DNA of 64,000 nucleotides from Siniperca chuatsi (GCF_020085105.1 NC_058042.1:18493001-18557000); one strand, 5' to 3'. Shown: positions 32,771 through 60,300, counted from the first letter of the stretch. Numbers and translations: made by a program. The notes: a model not told the origin generated them from the letters alone.

Positions 32771-33759
32771 TTGATCTGTTGATTGATTAATTATTTCAGC
32801 ATGCTACAGTCACCTATACAAGTAATATAGGTTCCTTTTTGTAATTCATCATTGTCACTTACCTTGTCTGTCAATTTGCGATGTATAAAATGGCCGGTTG
32901 CTGTCTCAGGTTGGTTAAATCACACTTGTAATGCGTTTCTTTGTGGCCAATATGGACAGGAGGAATGATTACACTGACCAGTGACTCTTTGTGTGTGTGT
33001 GTGTGTGTGTGTATACCCTTGTGAGTATTGTTTTCAGACAGATTTGAAATCTGTGTACCTATTCTTTAAGCCCCTACACACCCACGGTCCACCTACAAAG
33101 GTGTTTTCACTTATTGTGCCTGATTAGACCTCTTCTTAGGACTGCGGGTATGTACTGTACAGGCCGTACTTGACTGACCTGACACCTCCCTCACTCTCCT
33201 GTTACAAACATGGTACAACAAACTTACACCTCTATCATAGTAGTACGTGGAGTTTAGTGACGTCCTGTAATTCCCAGAATTGCTTCATCCAGCTTCAACC
33301 TGATTCCCATGTTTATGACTTGCAAGTGTTCACATTACAGGACAACTGAGGACATTCATATGCATACAGAGTTGGGTTACACATACGTTGCATTGACAAT
33401 ATAACACTTTATTCATTATGATGGACTGATGTGAGGCATCCATGTTTGTTTGGTTTTCAGGCTTTTGTATTAAATAATTGTGAAATATATAATGAGCAGA
33501 GATCTAATCACTCAGTATAACTGGAAACACCTGTGTTGGTGTGCAGGGCCATTGTATTTAGTACACATTGAGACAAGAAGTGTGTAAATTAGAAAATGAC
33601 ACGTTTGACCTGTTTTTGTTTCTTGGATTTTCAGAGGTTTACTGTAAACACAACAAGTGCGACTTCTTTATTTTATTTTCCACGATGGCTGTGTATTCAC
33701 TTGTCTCTCTAAATTGCATGGCTATGATTCAATTATAGGGCTGAGTGAACAATGTATTA

Positions 33760-34095
33760 GTGCCGAAAGTCTATTGTATTGTTTATTTGTTAGTTTATTT
33801 ACAGAAAATTAATCGTCAACAATTTTGATGATAGCGTAATAACTGAAGTCATTTATCAAACAAAAATGCCAAAGATTCGCAGGTCTTGCTTTTCTAATGC
33901 TTTTCTCTGTTTTAAATCATTATAAATTGATTGCTTTTGGGTTTTGGACTCGTGGTCGGACAAAACAAGCAATTTGAATATTGGGCTGTGGGAAATTGTG
34001 ATGGGTATTTTTCACAAATTTCTGACATTTTATAGACTAAATGATTACAGAACAGATTATCTGGAAATAATCGTTACTGGTAGCTCTACAATTTA
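33760..34095. repeat. GGGCTGCAACTAACGATT-family repeat
   Basis: The block contains GAAAATTAATCGTCAACAAT, TTGGACTCGTGGTCGGACAA, TGGGAAATTGTGATGGGTAT and TGACATTTTATAGACTAAAT in the order expected for a nearly complete copy. Confidence 0.75.
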
Positions 34096-35028
34096 TTACA
34101 CTTGATGCTGCGTGGGTTTCCTTTATTTCAAGCCATCATTTACGGGTCTGTTTAGTTAACATCTGGAGCTATAAAGCATTAAAGACAACAATACAAAACA
34201 GACAGAAACAGGCATCATCACAAAAAGGTGAAATTACTAATTTGTGGAAGCGCATCCTTGTGTGAATCAAACATTTTCTTTTCACCTCAGACGAGCTGTC
34301 CAGGGAATAGTAGAGGTTGCCTTTTGGCAGCAAAAGCTAAATATATATATTTTAAGCTCCTGATGATCGCTTAATCCTCATACAGCTGGTGAACAAATCT
34401 CAAAGTGTACTTCCAGAGTACCGGTAGATAGGACAGCATATAATTACATACTGGCTAAGTTGTGGAGATTCCTGTAGGCCCAGTAGCCAAGCATCGTGTG
34501 TATTAGTGAAATGTGAGGACATGCGTATAATCCAGCTCAGAGGATGCTCTTTCCACACAGAGCGCTCTGCACCCTGTGCATAGAGACAACACCAAGAGTG
34601 TTGAGTCTAGCGGGCCTCAGTGGTTCATTCAGAGTACAGGAGTTAGGGGCTGGACTGGGGGAGGGGAGGACTGAGATTAAACATGATTTTATATAATGAG
34701 GGTTTCAAAAGGAGGTTGGGGTATAAAAGGGCAAGGTGGAGTGAGGCCACAGCAACCAGGGACCACAAGGACTCAAGTGGTTTTAACTCCAGGAGGAAAC
34801 CGGCTGGCTTTTGGCTGTCACTGGTCCAGGCAGCTAAATTTAGAGAGGTTATATGATTGGGAAATTGTATCATCTGCCTCAGATGAATGGAAAGGTGTAT
34901 TTGTATACATCTTGAACATTTTATCATGTCTCAAGTTCAGAATCTGATGAACAGTTCAGTTCAAAAGTTGTGTAACTGAGACAATATGAACTTTTATCAC
35001 CACATACTGTATGCTTTTTAATTATTGC

Positions 35029-35200
35029 AGGGCTGCAATTAAACTATTGATAATTATGTTATTAATGGCTTCATCATTTAGTCTGTAACATGTCAGAAAA
35101 TAGTGAAAAGTGCCTGTCACAATTTAACAGAGCCAAAGGTGATGGTTCGACCAACTGACCAAACATATTCAATTTACAATGATAGAAAACAAGAAATCCT
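35029..35200. repeat. GGGCTGCAACTAACGATT-family repeat
   Basis: GGGCTGCAATTAAACTATTG opens the copy; ATGTCAGAAAATAGTGAAAA and GTGATGGTTCGACCAACTGA follow. It is truncated at the far end. Confidence 0.7.
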
Positions 35201-36313
35201 CAGAAGCCGGACCAGTGAATGTTTGGCAACTTTGCTTGAAAATGACTTAAACGATTCCACTCTTACATATTGTATTTTCCACCATAGAAACCACTCTAAC
35301 AGGGTCCTTCAAAACCTCATAGTTCATTCTGAAGTCTTAAATATTAAACCATTCAAAGATGCTGCTTATGTTTGTTCCACTGAAAATGAATTAAGTTGTC
35401 ACACTAACGTAAAATACTGAATGTAATCATGAATATTTTGAATTGCTACATCTCTAATCCTTTGGAAGTGTTGATCTTTGTGTGGGTTTTAGTTTTTTTT
35501 AGGTCTCATGATATCATGTGAAATGGTTGTAGTATTATGTAATAATAGCCCTTCCTTTAAAAAAATCCTTAAAGAAAAACCAATCACTTAAATTAAAGTC
35601 AATTCTATTGATTAATCCCACTTTTCAGAGGAGAGATGGAATAAGACTATGTAACAGTCATACATACAGACTTTGTCAGTCCACTCAACGATTCACTGAC
35701 TGCTGGGTACACAATGAAATTTAAATAAAAAAAGAGACAGCGGAACTCCACATATTCATATACACACTGTGAAGGATAATCCACAGAAATCAGTGTTTCG
35801 GTGATCTGACTTTTGAATGGAGAGGATGAACCTGGAACCCTGATGTCCCTGGAGGAAATGGAGGATAATCTAAGCATTTCGTGGGGATGGAAAGCATCCT
35901 GATTTCTCTTTAAAGGCACTGAGACTTCTTGACCCTCACAACTCCCAATATTACAGGAGGCTATTTGATAGCTTTACTGTTAAACTCCTCAGAGTCTTTA
36001 CTTTGAACTTGTGTGAAGTTAAGGTATTTTTCTCTTCAGGTTTACATAGTTATTCATACAGTAAACACAGATACTGTTGGGGAGAGCTGCGGACACACGG
36101 CATAAGTAAGCATCTTTAGCTCCAGTCAGTGTTGTTATGAAGAGGAACATACCCAAAGAAAATGGAGATAATGATTGTTATTCCAGATTGTTATTGTACA
36201 GCAACTTGACACACTTTTTTGGCTTTAACTCATCAGTCCATACTTTGTGTCTTTGTCTACTCATCAGACACCATTGAAGCCATGTACTGTATGTCTCAAA
36301 CTGTGTTCAGAGA

Positions 36314-39300
36314 ATGGCAGACAAGTCTGTGGATCGTGGGCCATGGACAGGATGTGCGGTCATGTTTCTGCAGTCGCTCTGTCCGGATGCGAACCTGCTC
36401 TCTCTCTACAAAGACCAGCAAGGAAAGTTCATCGTTTTCAAAGTCATCAAGCTGACACTTATAGGTGAGCACTCTAGTTAGGATCTATTAGGCATGTCTA
36501 GCATACAAATTAAGATAAAAGACAAATATTTATTTTCTTGGATGTTACATTTGTTAATCAGTATTTTCCATGGTCAGATTCTGCAGGAGGTCTTGGTGGT
36601 TATGAGATACTTAAGGTCCATGACGCTGATCCCTTTCTGGGGGTGGAGGTGAAGTTTGTGGATGTGGCAGCATGTCAGCAGTTCCTCGAGAGCTACAGCT
36701 CTGGAGCGGTGCGTCAGTCCCTCTCCCAGCATGCCTGCCGGCTTCTTGCTCTTCCCCAAGAGCTCACAGTGGAAACCCAGCTGAAAGCCGGCACACACAT
36801 CCTGGATCTCTATCTGGACAAGCTGGAACTTTGCCTACAGCACATCCACCTATCACAGGTATACTGGATGTTTCTGTTTGTCTATTCTTTGGCGATTTGA
36901 GATGGAGCTCCAGTATTTAAATATTTCAAGTAGTTGATACTTAGCCAGATAATCAGATTAAAGTGCCATTTCATTTCACGTCAGCCTGACATTGTGTTCA
37001 TAGGATTTTGTTTTGTTTTGGCCTAACCAATCACTAACAAATGATAAAATTATTTAAAATGGAGTACAAACTGGCACTGTAACATGCGGGTTTTGGAGTG
37101 CACCCACTGAACATATCTGAAACGTGAACGGCCATTCAGAGTTCTTGAACCAGGTTAGTTGGTACTCTCTCTCATGAGTCACAAATTTTAAAGATGCACG
37201 AATATAAGTTTGTTACTGACTTACCTGTTACTGAAAGCTACATCTGACTTGCTGTGAGCCCTGATGTCAGTTTTAGTTGAGTTTAATTGACAAGACTGCT
37301 ACAGATACACCAAATACAATTAATGCTACACGACTCATTCCAAGCTGTTTTGTTGAATATATTAACATTTTTCCCTCAGCAGCCTACATGAGTTTGGGAA
37401 CCAGAGGCCATATACTACAGCTCATAGCTGCGAAAAATTTAAATAAATTGCAGATGGTGGTGAGACATCCCCAGAAAGTTCTTGAAAAACAACAACAACA
37501 CACAAAAAACATGGCACATGTTCCTGTTGGTATAAAATGTTAAAGCATTAAGATTTCTTACTAACTGCAAAAACATAGTAGCATATAGTACAAACTGTGT
37601 ACAGTTATTGTGTAGTATGGAAATAAGACAGAGTCAGCGTGTACACTCACACATCACAAAGTTCACCTAAAGGTTCTCATTCATTTTATTCACTAAGTGA
37701 TCTTTGTCATTTTGTGTCAGCCGGAGCGCCTGCGCGACGAGGAGATTGATCATCTGGAGCAGCAGCTGCAGACTCAGGCCCTCGGTCCTGCCCCACAGTC
37801 CACCGCCATCACACAGGAAGACGCTCCTGTCCCCAGCAACTGCTTCAAGTTTCAGAATAGAGTGTTTGGTGAGTCAAGACGACCTTTTCTACTTTTGAGC
37901 CTTGTGTAATCTGTCCTTCAGAGACTTGGTGCCAGACTTTTGGCCTAAAGATGTCACAATAGAGATTAAAATAGCATATATATTAGATAGAGACTTTTTT
38001 TCTCGTGCCTTTTATTAGATTCACCAGAAGCACATGGTTCAGTGACAAATGGTGAAGAAACCATGCTGTAGACTTTAAATGACCATACAGTTGTTTTTGT
38101 TTTTATAGTTAGTGCACGCTACATTACTTCCAATCATTTTCCCAAGCATGTATTTAAATTGATTTCCTATCTTCCAGGCAGCCTTTCGTTTCAGTTCATT
38201 CAACAATGTGTATACGTGAAAAAATAAGAAAGCTTGCAATATACAGTATAAACAGCCTGCATTTATTTTTTACAACAACTGTGTCGGTGCTGCAGAGTCG
38301 TACAGTCTAGAGGCAGTGTTGTTTTGAACCCTCTTTTATGTTGGTGTGTTCATGCCCTCAGCATCTGAGATTTGTTGATCTCCAGTCAATCAGGAACTTT
38401 TTTAATGCGAGAAGCCAAATTTATCTTTTCTACAACATCCAACTTTGCTGATTGATCGTCTTGCGTTAGATTTTCTGACAGCATATGAATTCAATGCAGT
38501 TTGTCAGCCGACTCTAATCCAACCTTTTATGTATTGATGGTCAGTCTATGGGAAGAGATTAGGGCCAGCAGATAATGTATGTATAATAATGTTGGATTGC
38601 ATTGGTTTAAATTTGTCGACCTCATATTGAACTGTTAAATTAACATTAACTGATGAGGCGCTACAATGTCTTGGAAGTTAATTAGATTTTCTAATGGAGA
38701 TAATTAAAGATTTGATTTCAGTTAATGTAAATTTAGATTCAGCGTCCTCAGACGCACTACTGTATCTGTGCATGAGGGACACTGTTCCCTGAGTGCCTCC
38801 TCCAAGGCTTACAGCAGCAGCTGCCCTGGTCTTCAACTTGAATCTGAATTATGAAAACTGCTTTCATAGTAGGTGAACCAAATGTGAAAACTGAAACAAA
38901 TTAATTGATTACAAATTAATTTTTGTAAATTGACTCCTTTTTATTTATGCAATAAAAATGCATTTTTAGGTTGCACTAATCTCTTTTAATTTCAGTCACT
39001 CGCCTGGAGACCACGTGTGTAAACTGTGTATAGTCTAATATAGCAGTTAGTATATGACAGCAACTGTGAATAAAATGTGGTGGCTTTTTTTTTTTTTTTT
39101 AAAGCGTGAAGCTACAAACCTTGTCAAACTCCCTGAGTGTTGTGAATAAAATGAGGAATACAGTTCACTTCAGAGGGACGCTGAAACAAAACAGAGCTGC
39201 CCAGCAGTTGAAATGAAACACTCAAGCTCACATTAACTTTGTCTCCTGGGATTTGTAAACTAATGCTGGTGTTTTTGATGGGACAAGGGAAAGTGGGAAA

Positions 39301-40443
39301 ATATACCACCAGTGATATTTACTGGCATTTCTAAGCTGATTTTTAAAGAGCCAAGAGCAGACAGACACTTTGGCCATTCTGTCTGTCATTCACACACATT
39401 TACAACCATAAAGCTGCACTAATCAATATTTTTGTATCAACAATGGATTAATTGACTACAGGTAATATGAAAGGTGTCGCTTGTAGTGACAATCCCCACA
39501 GACAATCATCACTCAACTCTGTTTTATGACCCACAACTTTACTTTTTTAGTTAATTTTCACCGCTCTCATCAGCGCTGTTTTCAGCTAAAGATCACTGAT
39601 AAACCCACTGTACTCTACCTGCTCAGCACCAAACGACAGATAGACACAGTTAGTGACTAGCTGGTGAACAAAGTGGAGCATTTAAGAGCCAGATAGAGCT
39701 CAGACGTTGATAGGGACCAAATCAGAGCTAAAAGGAGAGTGAATGTTGGACTTACAAACATGACTCCAACTACTGTGAATGCTAATGTTGCTGCTTGTCT
39801 GCTGGATGTGTAAATAGCAACCGGTTGCTAACATGTTCTCCAAAACAACTTTATATGTGATAATATGTAAATGTTGTGTTTACAACTTGTAAACACACTT
39901 TCCCCAAGTGGCCAAAACAAAAATCAGTTAATGCTGTTTTAATGCTTCAGAGATATTAGGTAAAATAAATAAGATACTGAGCAGCAGCTCTGTAAGTTAT
40001 TCTGGGAAATGTTTACTGTTTACATATCCATATATTTATAAATCCATATGTTTAATTGTTATTACATAAGAGTTTATGTAATAACAATTAAGTACAGTTT
40101 ACATTAATGTTTTTTCCTTCACTCTTTATCTTTTGGCCCGTCAGAGGACCGAATGCTGACAGCGGCAGATGTTCAGAGCTTTTCTAACGGAGCGGGCCGT
40201 CAGTGGAAGCATGTAGGGAGGGCCCTGGGGAAGAGCTGCCGGGCTCTGAAGGGTCCGGCCATAGACAACCTGGCCTATGAGTACGAGAGAGAAGGGCTGT
40301 ATGAGCAAGCCTATCAGCTGCTCAGCCGCTTCATCCAGGCGGAGGGGAGAGCGGCAAAGCTGAGCCGGCTGGTCAAAGCACTGGAGGACTGCAAACTCAC
40401 CAGCCTGGCTGAAAATATTCTGGACATACAGCCACGAGAGTAA
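36314..40443 (+). CDS. tradd: TRADD, TNFR1-associated death-domain adaptor
   Basis: This cytoplasmic adaptor is recruited to the TNF receptor 1 death domain. It passes the signal to TRAF2/RIPK1 (NF-kB) and FADD (apoptosis). Four coding exons: 36314-36464, 36578-36858, 37721-37868, 40145-40443, giving 292 aa (human 312). It starts [20 protein letters not shown]. The N-terminal TRAF2-binding domain fills exons 1-2. Exon 3 contains [19 protein letters not shown], matching the human PDRLRDEEL segment. Exon 4 encodes the whole death domain (about residues 200-288), including [20 protein letters not shown] and [19 protein letters not shown]. The proline-rich linker is shorter than in human. Intron 3 is 2.3 kb and repeat-filled. 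An out-of-frame upstream ATG at 36,282 may matter for translation. Confidence 0.95.
39412..39960 (+). repeat. Teleost dispersed repeat in tradd intron 3
   Basis: AGCTGCACTAATCAATATTT, TAGCTGGTGAACAAAGTGGA, CAGAGCTAAAAGGAGAGTGA and GTGTAAATAGCAACCGGTTG occur in the order of a very common teleost interspersed element I recognise. No coding capacity was seen. Confidence 0.7.
40052..40091. repeat. Perfect 18-bp palindrome with 4-nt spacer
   Basis: The left arm TTAATTGTTATTACATAA (40,052-40,069) is exactly complementary to the right arm at 40,074-40,091. It ends about 50 bp before the exon 4 start at 40,145. Confidence 0.9.
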
Positions 40444-40866
40444 CTCTGTGTATGAGTCGTGAAAACTGAGGGGGACAGGTCCTCTGTACTCGAGGAGCGG
40501 TTGCCTTTATCCTGCCTGCTTTAAATACAGTATGATTGACGTCTGTCGTCCTTACGTTTAAAATCATTCCTGTGTGTGTGTGTGTGAGTGTGAGTGTGTG
40601 CATGTTTCAGACAGGTTGTGTGAACACATGCTGAGAGATTTGATTCATATCTTGATTTGCTTTTCAATTATTAGTATTCTTGATTATTGTTTCCATTTAG
40701 ATGAAATGATCTGCAATCACTGATGAAAAAATATGCTGTCTTGAGTTTAATGCACTGTTCTGCTTTATAAGTCATTTTACAGGTGGAACCTGTTGGGTCT
40801 TGTTGCTAATGAGTGCACAACTGAAGGTTATTGATTTTTTTTTTCCTACAAAATGGGTTCATACAA

Positions 40867-40872
40867 ATTAAA
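40867..40872 (+). terminator. tradd candidate poly(A) signal (ATTAAA)
   Basis: ATTAAA lies about 425 bp after the tradd stop and is followed by an 18-A tract at 40,880-40,897. Confidence 0.45.
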
Positions 40873-41764
40873 TGGTTGTAAAAAAAAAAAAAAAAAAAGT
40901 CTTCATGTTTGTGTTTGATGCATTAGTGTAATTAAAACTGAAAACATAATTTTGCCACAATTCCCTCAGGTATAATTTAGTGTTAATCCTCCCTCCCATC
41001 ACTCCCTATCTCACACACGCACGCACGCGCGCACACACACACGTGCACATGCTCATATGATTAAACTGTGCTGATCACCGTTGTTGCTGAATGTGTGTAT
41101 GTGCCTGCATGTGTCACGTTGTGGGAGTTTCAGGGCAGAGAGGGTGGAGATGGCTGTCAAAGAGGAAATTCATTGATGGATGAAGTCTCTTCAGGTTGAG
41201 CTCCTCTGCTGGTTTTTATTCAGGGTCCACTGTAAAAGCCCAACCCCCCTTTTTACTCCACTTGACCATCCATCCAGATGTGATGTGTGGATTAGAAGCT
41301 TTTATCACACACACAAACCCTTATTACTGCTATATGGTATGGACACAACCCCCAACATAGACATACACAGTTTTACAAGTTAAGATAAATACACACACAC
41401 ATCTCTCTTTACATCGCCTGTAATCAGGGCCGCATCAACCATTGAAAAATATATGTCCTCAGTAATATTTCTGAGAATATCTGAGAATCTTGGGGGTTTC
41501 TGACATAAAGAGGAGTTTATATTCTACACTTACACAAATATTGCACATTCTGGGTTATTTAAAGCTGATTCTGACATTATTAAAGGCTAAATATTTTATT
41601 TTGCCTATTAACAATGACATTTAAGTCATACGTGGCAGTGTAAAAGGCGGATTTGAAAAGACATTTAGACCATAATGAATAATAAATGTGGCATATGTCC
41701 CTGGCTGTAACTGAAGAAGATGCTAACACACACACACACACACACCAGATAAACTGTCTTTGAT

Positions 41765-42225
41765 TAGTGGAGAGTGATTAAGTACATTTAAGTACTGTAC
41801 TTAAACACCATTTCGAGGTACTATTTTTCAGCTACTTTATACTTTGTATTCCAAAGGTAAAAATTGCACTTTTTACTCGTTTACATTTATTTGACAGCTC
41901 GTTACTAGTTACTTTGCAGATAATAAGATTTTTTTAAGACAAAACGTGGTCATTTTATAGAATATGATGCACTTGTACGGATTAAACTGCCTAGCAGTAT
42001 ATAAAGTAGGTAAACTCAGCTCCACCTAGACCAGCTGAAACATTACAATGCTTCTTACAGTTTATGTAATGTGCTAGTAATAATAACCTAATCATTTCAT
42101 ATGCAATATAATTACTCTGACTGGGACCCTTCTGCTGCATTGTGTGCACATTTAGCTGGTAATACTTTGTAATAATTGTACTTTTATTTAAGATTTTGAA
42201 TGCAGGACTTTTATTTGTAATGGGA
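41765..42225 (+). mobile_element. 'GTGGAAAGTAACTAAGTACATTT'-family non-autonomous element, copy 1
   Basis: GATTAAGTACATTTAAGTAC, TACTTTATACTTTGTATTCC, TTACTCGTTTACATTTATTT and GCAGGACTTTTATTTGTAAT match the order of a well-known teleost repeat. Its usual opening word is decayed here (GTGGAGAGTGATTAAGTAC). Confidence 0.7.
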
Positions 42226-42233
42226 TGTTTGTA

Positions 42234-42648
42234 TCAATGGTGGAAGGTAACTGAGTACATATAGTACTCATCTGCTGTATTTAAGTACAATCTTGAGGCA
42301 GTTTACTTGATTATTTCCATTTTATTCTACTTTGTCCTTCTACTCCACTACATTCATTTAACAACTGTAGTTACTTGTTACTTTGCAGACCAAGTTATAA
42401 TATACACAACCTATGAGCTTATAAAATACACAGCATTGCTAGGTTAATTTACCCAATGATATAGCCTATAAGTATGCTACTTTTACTTTTGATAGGCCTA
42501 CTTTAAGTAGCCTACATTTTACTGCTAATACTTATGTAGTTTTATTTAGCCTACTTAACATTTTGGATGCAGGACCTTTACTTGTAATTGTGCATTTTAA
42601 CACCGTGGCATTGCCAGTAAGGGATCTGAATACCTCTTCCACTGTTAT
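42234..42648 (+). mobile_element. 'GTGGAAAGTAACTAAGTACATTT'-family element, copy 2, both ends present
   Basis: The copy opens CAATGGTGGAAGGTAACTGA, and its right end reads CTGAATACCTCTTCCACTGT. The ends are imperfect inverted repeats, as expected of a short DNA transposon. Internal words TTCTACTCCACTACATTCAT and TTACTTGTTACTTTGCAGAC agree with copy 1. It lies head-to-tail with copy 1. Confidence 0.75.
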
Positions 42649-42959
42649 TTACTCTTCCACAACTGATTATCAGACTATATTTTATGGGCTAATTTAAAAC
42701 ACAGTTTCTCTTGTGCTCCTCGTCCACCACCATGCCTGTGTGTTTCAGACTTATTTATGTTGTTGAACGTCAGTGCAATCCTTGTAGAATAGAAGAATAT
42801 CGGTGTCGTGGCGTTTTAATTTGTCGATAACAGCACAATTTCCACTAATACCGAGAGACGAGAGGACAACATTTGCCGTTTAAACGCCTCTTTCATTTGA
42901 ATAATCTTTCATAGGACGTGATTAAAGCTCGGCTGCTCTGACGTAAGCGAGATTGTCCG

Positions 42960-48729
<5,770 letters not shown>

Positions 48730-50217
48730 GGCCTGGCCAAGCACAGAGGTTGTCATGAAGAGTATGAGGTGTTAATAATGATAATTTTGATGATACTTAA
48801 ACACATAAATATGTAATTCTACACGTCCAAATGGACCCAAAGAGCTGCCGTCAGACACCACACTGGATTATTGCCATGATTTGTTCCTTTCCTCTTATTT
48901 TGATTTCAATATACAACCCCAGTTTTGTCTCCTAGAAATGTGTTTTTAAGCTGAATGTTTCATGTTTTGTTGATGATTATGTCGACAACTGGTAAGGTCA
49001 GAAGCGGCAGCACCAGGGGTATATTCAGCTGGAGCCTTGTTTTGCAAAACTCAGCTCAGAAAATGCAACGCGAGGCGTGTGCAATGTCATTTTTAACCCC
49101 AGTGCGGAATACTGTCCCAATCTCTATGTGACATTTTTATGTGCATGTCTCGAGGCATTTATATCTGTACTGAATATAGCCTGTTGTGCTCCGTTTGAAG
49201 AGCTGCTGTGTGTATGAAGGTGGAGATGATGATGTTGTTGGGGAGGTGCTGTACTCGTGGCTGAGGGTCATGGTTGGGAAGGAGGCTATTTTAGCTTTCA
49301 GACGGGACAAAGCTCCCCTCTCCTTCAGACCCACACATGACTGAGTAGCCTGCAGATCTTTTCCACTCTCTGTTTTCTCTTTTACTTTAAAACATAATGA
49401 GAGGATTCTTCTGTTCAGAGTGGCTGCCCATTGCCATTGGCCTCCTGTAGCGTGGGGAAATGCCTATCAGCCAATGATATCTAAGAAAAAAACCCCCATC
49501 ATATCGGTGCCAACCATCTGAGAATGACACATTCTGGATTAGGATCAGAAATCAAGGTTCATGTTCATACTATCAACTAATATTATTTAAGTAACATAGC
49601 TATATAACATTTTATTATCATCAAATGATTTATTTATTTAAGCCTCATGCCCTACATGCCTCCTCCTACCTCCTGAAATCCCGTGCCACATCTTTATTTC
49701 CTGACATGAAAAACTGGGGTACACCGATACCTGTCTACAGTTCAGAGGGTAGAAAGCAGCCCTCCAATGACATCTTGTTCTCCGTGTGGTGCTTTACCCT
49801 TCGATGTGAATCTGTGTAGAAATAGACAACTGCACGAGGAGAACAATATCATTTGAGGCAGCCTCTGTCTGGGGAGTCGTGGGTTTTTTTAAACCCTCTT
49901 CTCCCCTGCTCAGTAAACAGGGACCCCCGTCTGTCACGTTTCTCTTCTCACAGAGAAAAAGTACAGCTCTCCGTTTTCACCTGTGCACCCAGAAATTCAA
50001 CTTCCCATTTCTGTATACTCTTATCTATCACATATCAGTCCCATATCCTATCTCCATTTTCACCTTAAAAGCACCGTACTGTATATATATTATGATTATA
50101 CCAGATTTTTTTTTTTTACTGTGAATGTTTTTGTGCTGCATCCCCATCCTATTTGGTAGTTTATTGGTTGCTCTCATGTGGAATGTTTGTGCTGAGCCAA
50201 TCGAATGTTGTGTTTAC

Positions 50218-50223
50218 ATTAAA
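50218..50223 (+). terminator. gnao1 candidate poly(A) signal (ATTAAA)
   Basis: ATTAAA lies about 1.5 kb after the stop codon. The intervening 3' UTR (48,730-50,217) contains no second coding exon pair. Ends from the opposite gene are expected within about 600 bp. Confidence 0.45.
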
Positions 50224-50447
50224 GCCACACTTTTCCTAACTATTCATGCGTTCGTGGTCTGAGTCTGATTACACTGAAGAAGGTAAGAGGGTTGACAACA
50301 AACTGCACGCCGTCCTCTCAGCAAAAGTTTATATACACACTGACCTGCTTTAATCTGTGCAGGGAATTAAGGTTAGACCAGAAAATTAGGCTGAACATTG
50401 TCAGAATGGAGCACTTTTTAATGCTTCATTGCCTGGTGAACACAGCT

Positions 50448-50453
50448 TTTATT
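50448..50453 (-). terminator. cog4 candidate poly(A) signal (AATAAA on minus)
   Basis: TTTATT on + about 680 bp beyond the cog4 stop; a closer ATTAAA alternative is at 50,803-50,808. Either leaves gnao1 and cog4 tail to tail with a gap of a few hundred bases. Confidence 0.35.
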
Positions 50454-51130
50454 TAGTGTCAGAAACACGTATAAAAGATTGGGAACAGGTCTTGCATGGC
50501 AATAGGGCAGCACTTTGTGAAATGTGGTGGATGGCAGGGATCAGAGGCGTCGCACAGCGGCTCTCAGTTTATCAGGTTAAAAGTGTTCCATCAGCACAGA
50601 CAAGGAGCTATTCATATATTGAATGACTAGGCTGGATCAGCTGTCTGACCTGCTTCTGTCAGTTTAATGGGTATGATGTTCATTACTGCTCTGTTTCACC
50701 GACAGCCGCAGAGCTCCTCTCCTCAGTCCCAGCGTGTCCTCGTTTCTCAGAGCCAGTTACAGGTTAAAAGGTTGGAACTCCCGGTGTGACACAGTTACAC
50801 TTTTTAATTACACATTTAAGAGAATATTCTCACATTTTACAGATCATTCATATCAAATATCTCGTAACCACAAACCATGCCGCTAAAAGATGAGCTGTAA
50901 CTTTGACACAGATGTCAGACATCAGCCGGGTGTGCAACAGAAGGCAGAGCCTGAAATCTCCAGGATGAGCAGCGAGCATTTTTGTTTCCCGGCCATTTTC
51001 CCGTGCCCTGCCCGCATCCATTTACAGAAACATGGATTAAACCTGGATTGCGCAGAGCTCTTTAGTGAAAAGCATCACAAGGTAGGTACTACACGGCAAT
51101 CACTGATAAACCAGCGCACTGGTTTGTGAG

Positions 51131-59961
<8,831 letters not shown>

Positions 59962-60300
59962 CTTCCGCCACACACACGCAGGACTCAGGAGTCCACGTCA
60001 TCGAGCATAGTGTTCCCTGGGTTTAGCCTGTCAGGCAGCGCCTCTTCGCAGGATAAGGTAGTCTACAGAGAAGACACGCTGTCTCCTCGTCTTAAAATTG
60101 GGTAAACGTAACCCAAAGCATGACCGTAACTATCTGTAACATAAACCCACACATTATTATGCGTTGGTGGTGGGCTTGCTGTGGCGGAACGGAACACCAG
60201 CACTACCTGAGAAGTCATCTCCTGGGTAATAAAACCTGAATTTATTACGCATGCGTTGTATGTGCAGGGATTTAATCCTAGGATGGCAACGGAAGCCATT
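59962..60300 (-). promoter_or_regulatory. cog4 5' UTR and promoter
   Basis: A GC- and CpG-richer segment upstream of the cog4 ATG, with no TATA box. A TGCGCATGCGT-like palindromic word (ACGCATGCGT, about 60,247-60,256, NRF1-like half palindrome) lies about 290 bp upstream. The exact start is unknown. Confidence 0.4.

Larger units (their letters stand above)
31725..36267 (+). other. Probable tradd 5' intron
   Basis: No recognised exon. A teleost repeat with TCTGGGGAACATAGGAATGA and CTGGGGAACATAGGACCC lies at 32,605-32,770. A GT microsatellite is at 32,990-33,013. Copies of the GGGCTGCAACTAACGATT family are at 33,760-34,095 and 35,029-35,200. The long frame at 35,103-35,420 has no recognisable similarity and overlaps the repeat. 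Confidence 0.45.
40900..42950. other. tradd-gnao1 spacer
   Basis: No coding gene. It holds (AC)n tracts at 41,012-41,043 and 41,730-41,747, then two adjacent copies of the GTGGAAAGTAACTAAGTAC family, described separately. The last 300 bp becomes GC-richer toward the gnao1 promoter. Confidence 0.6.

Noticed and set aside
35103-35420. 105-codon + frame in the tradd 5' intron
   Set aside because: It begins inside a dispersed repeat, has no known motif and has no splice partners.
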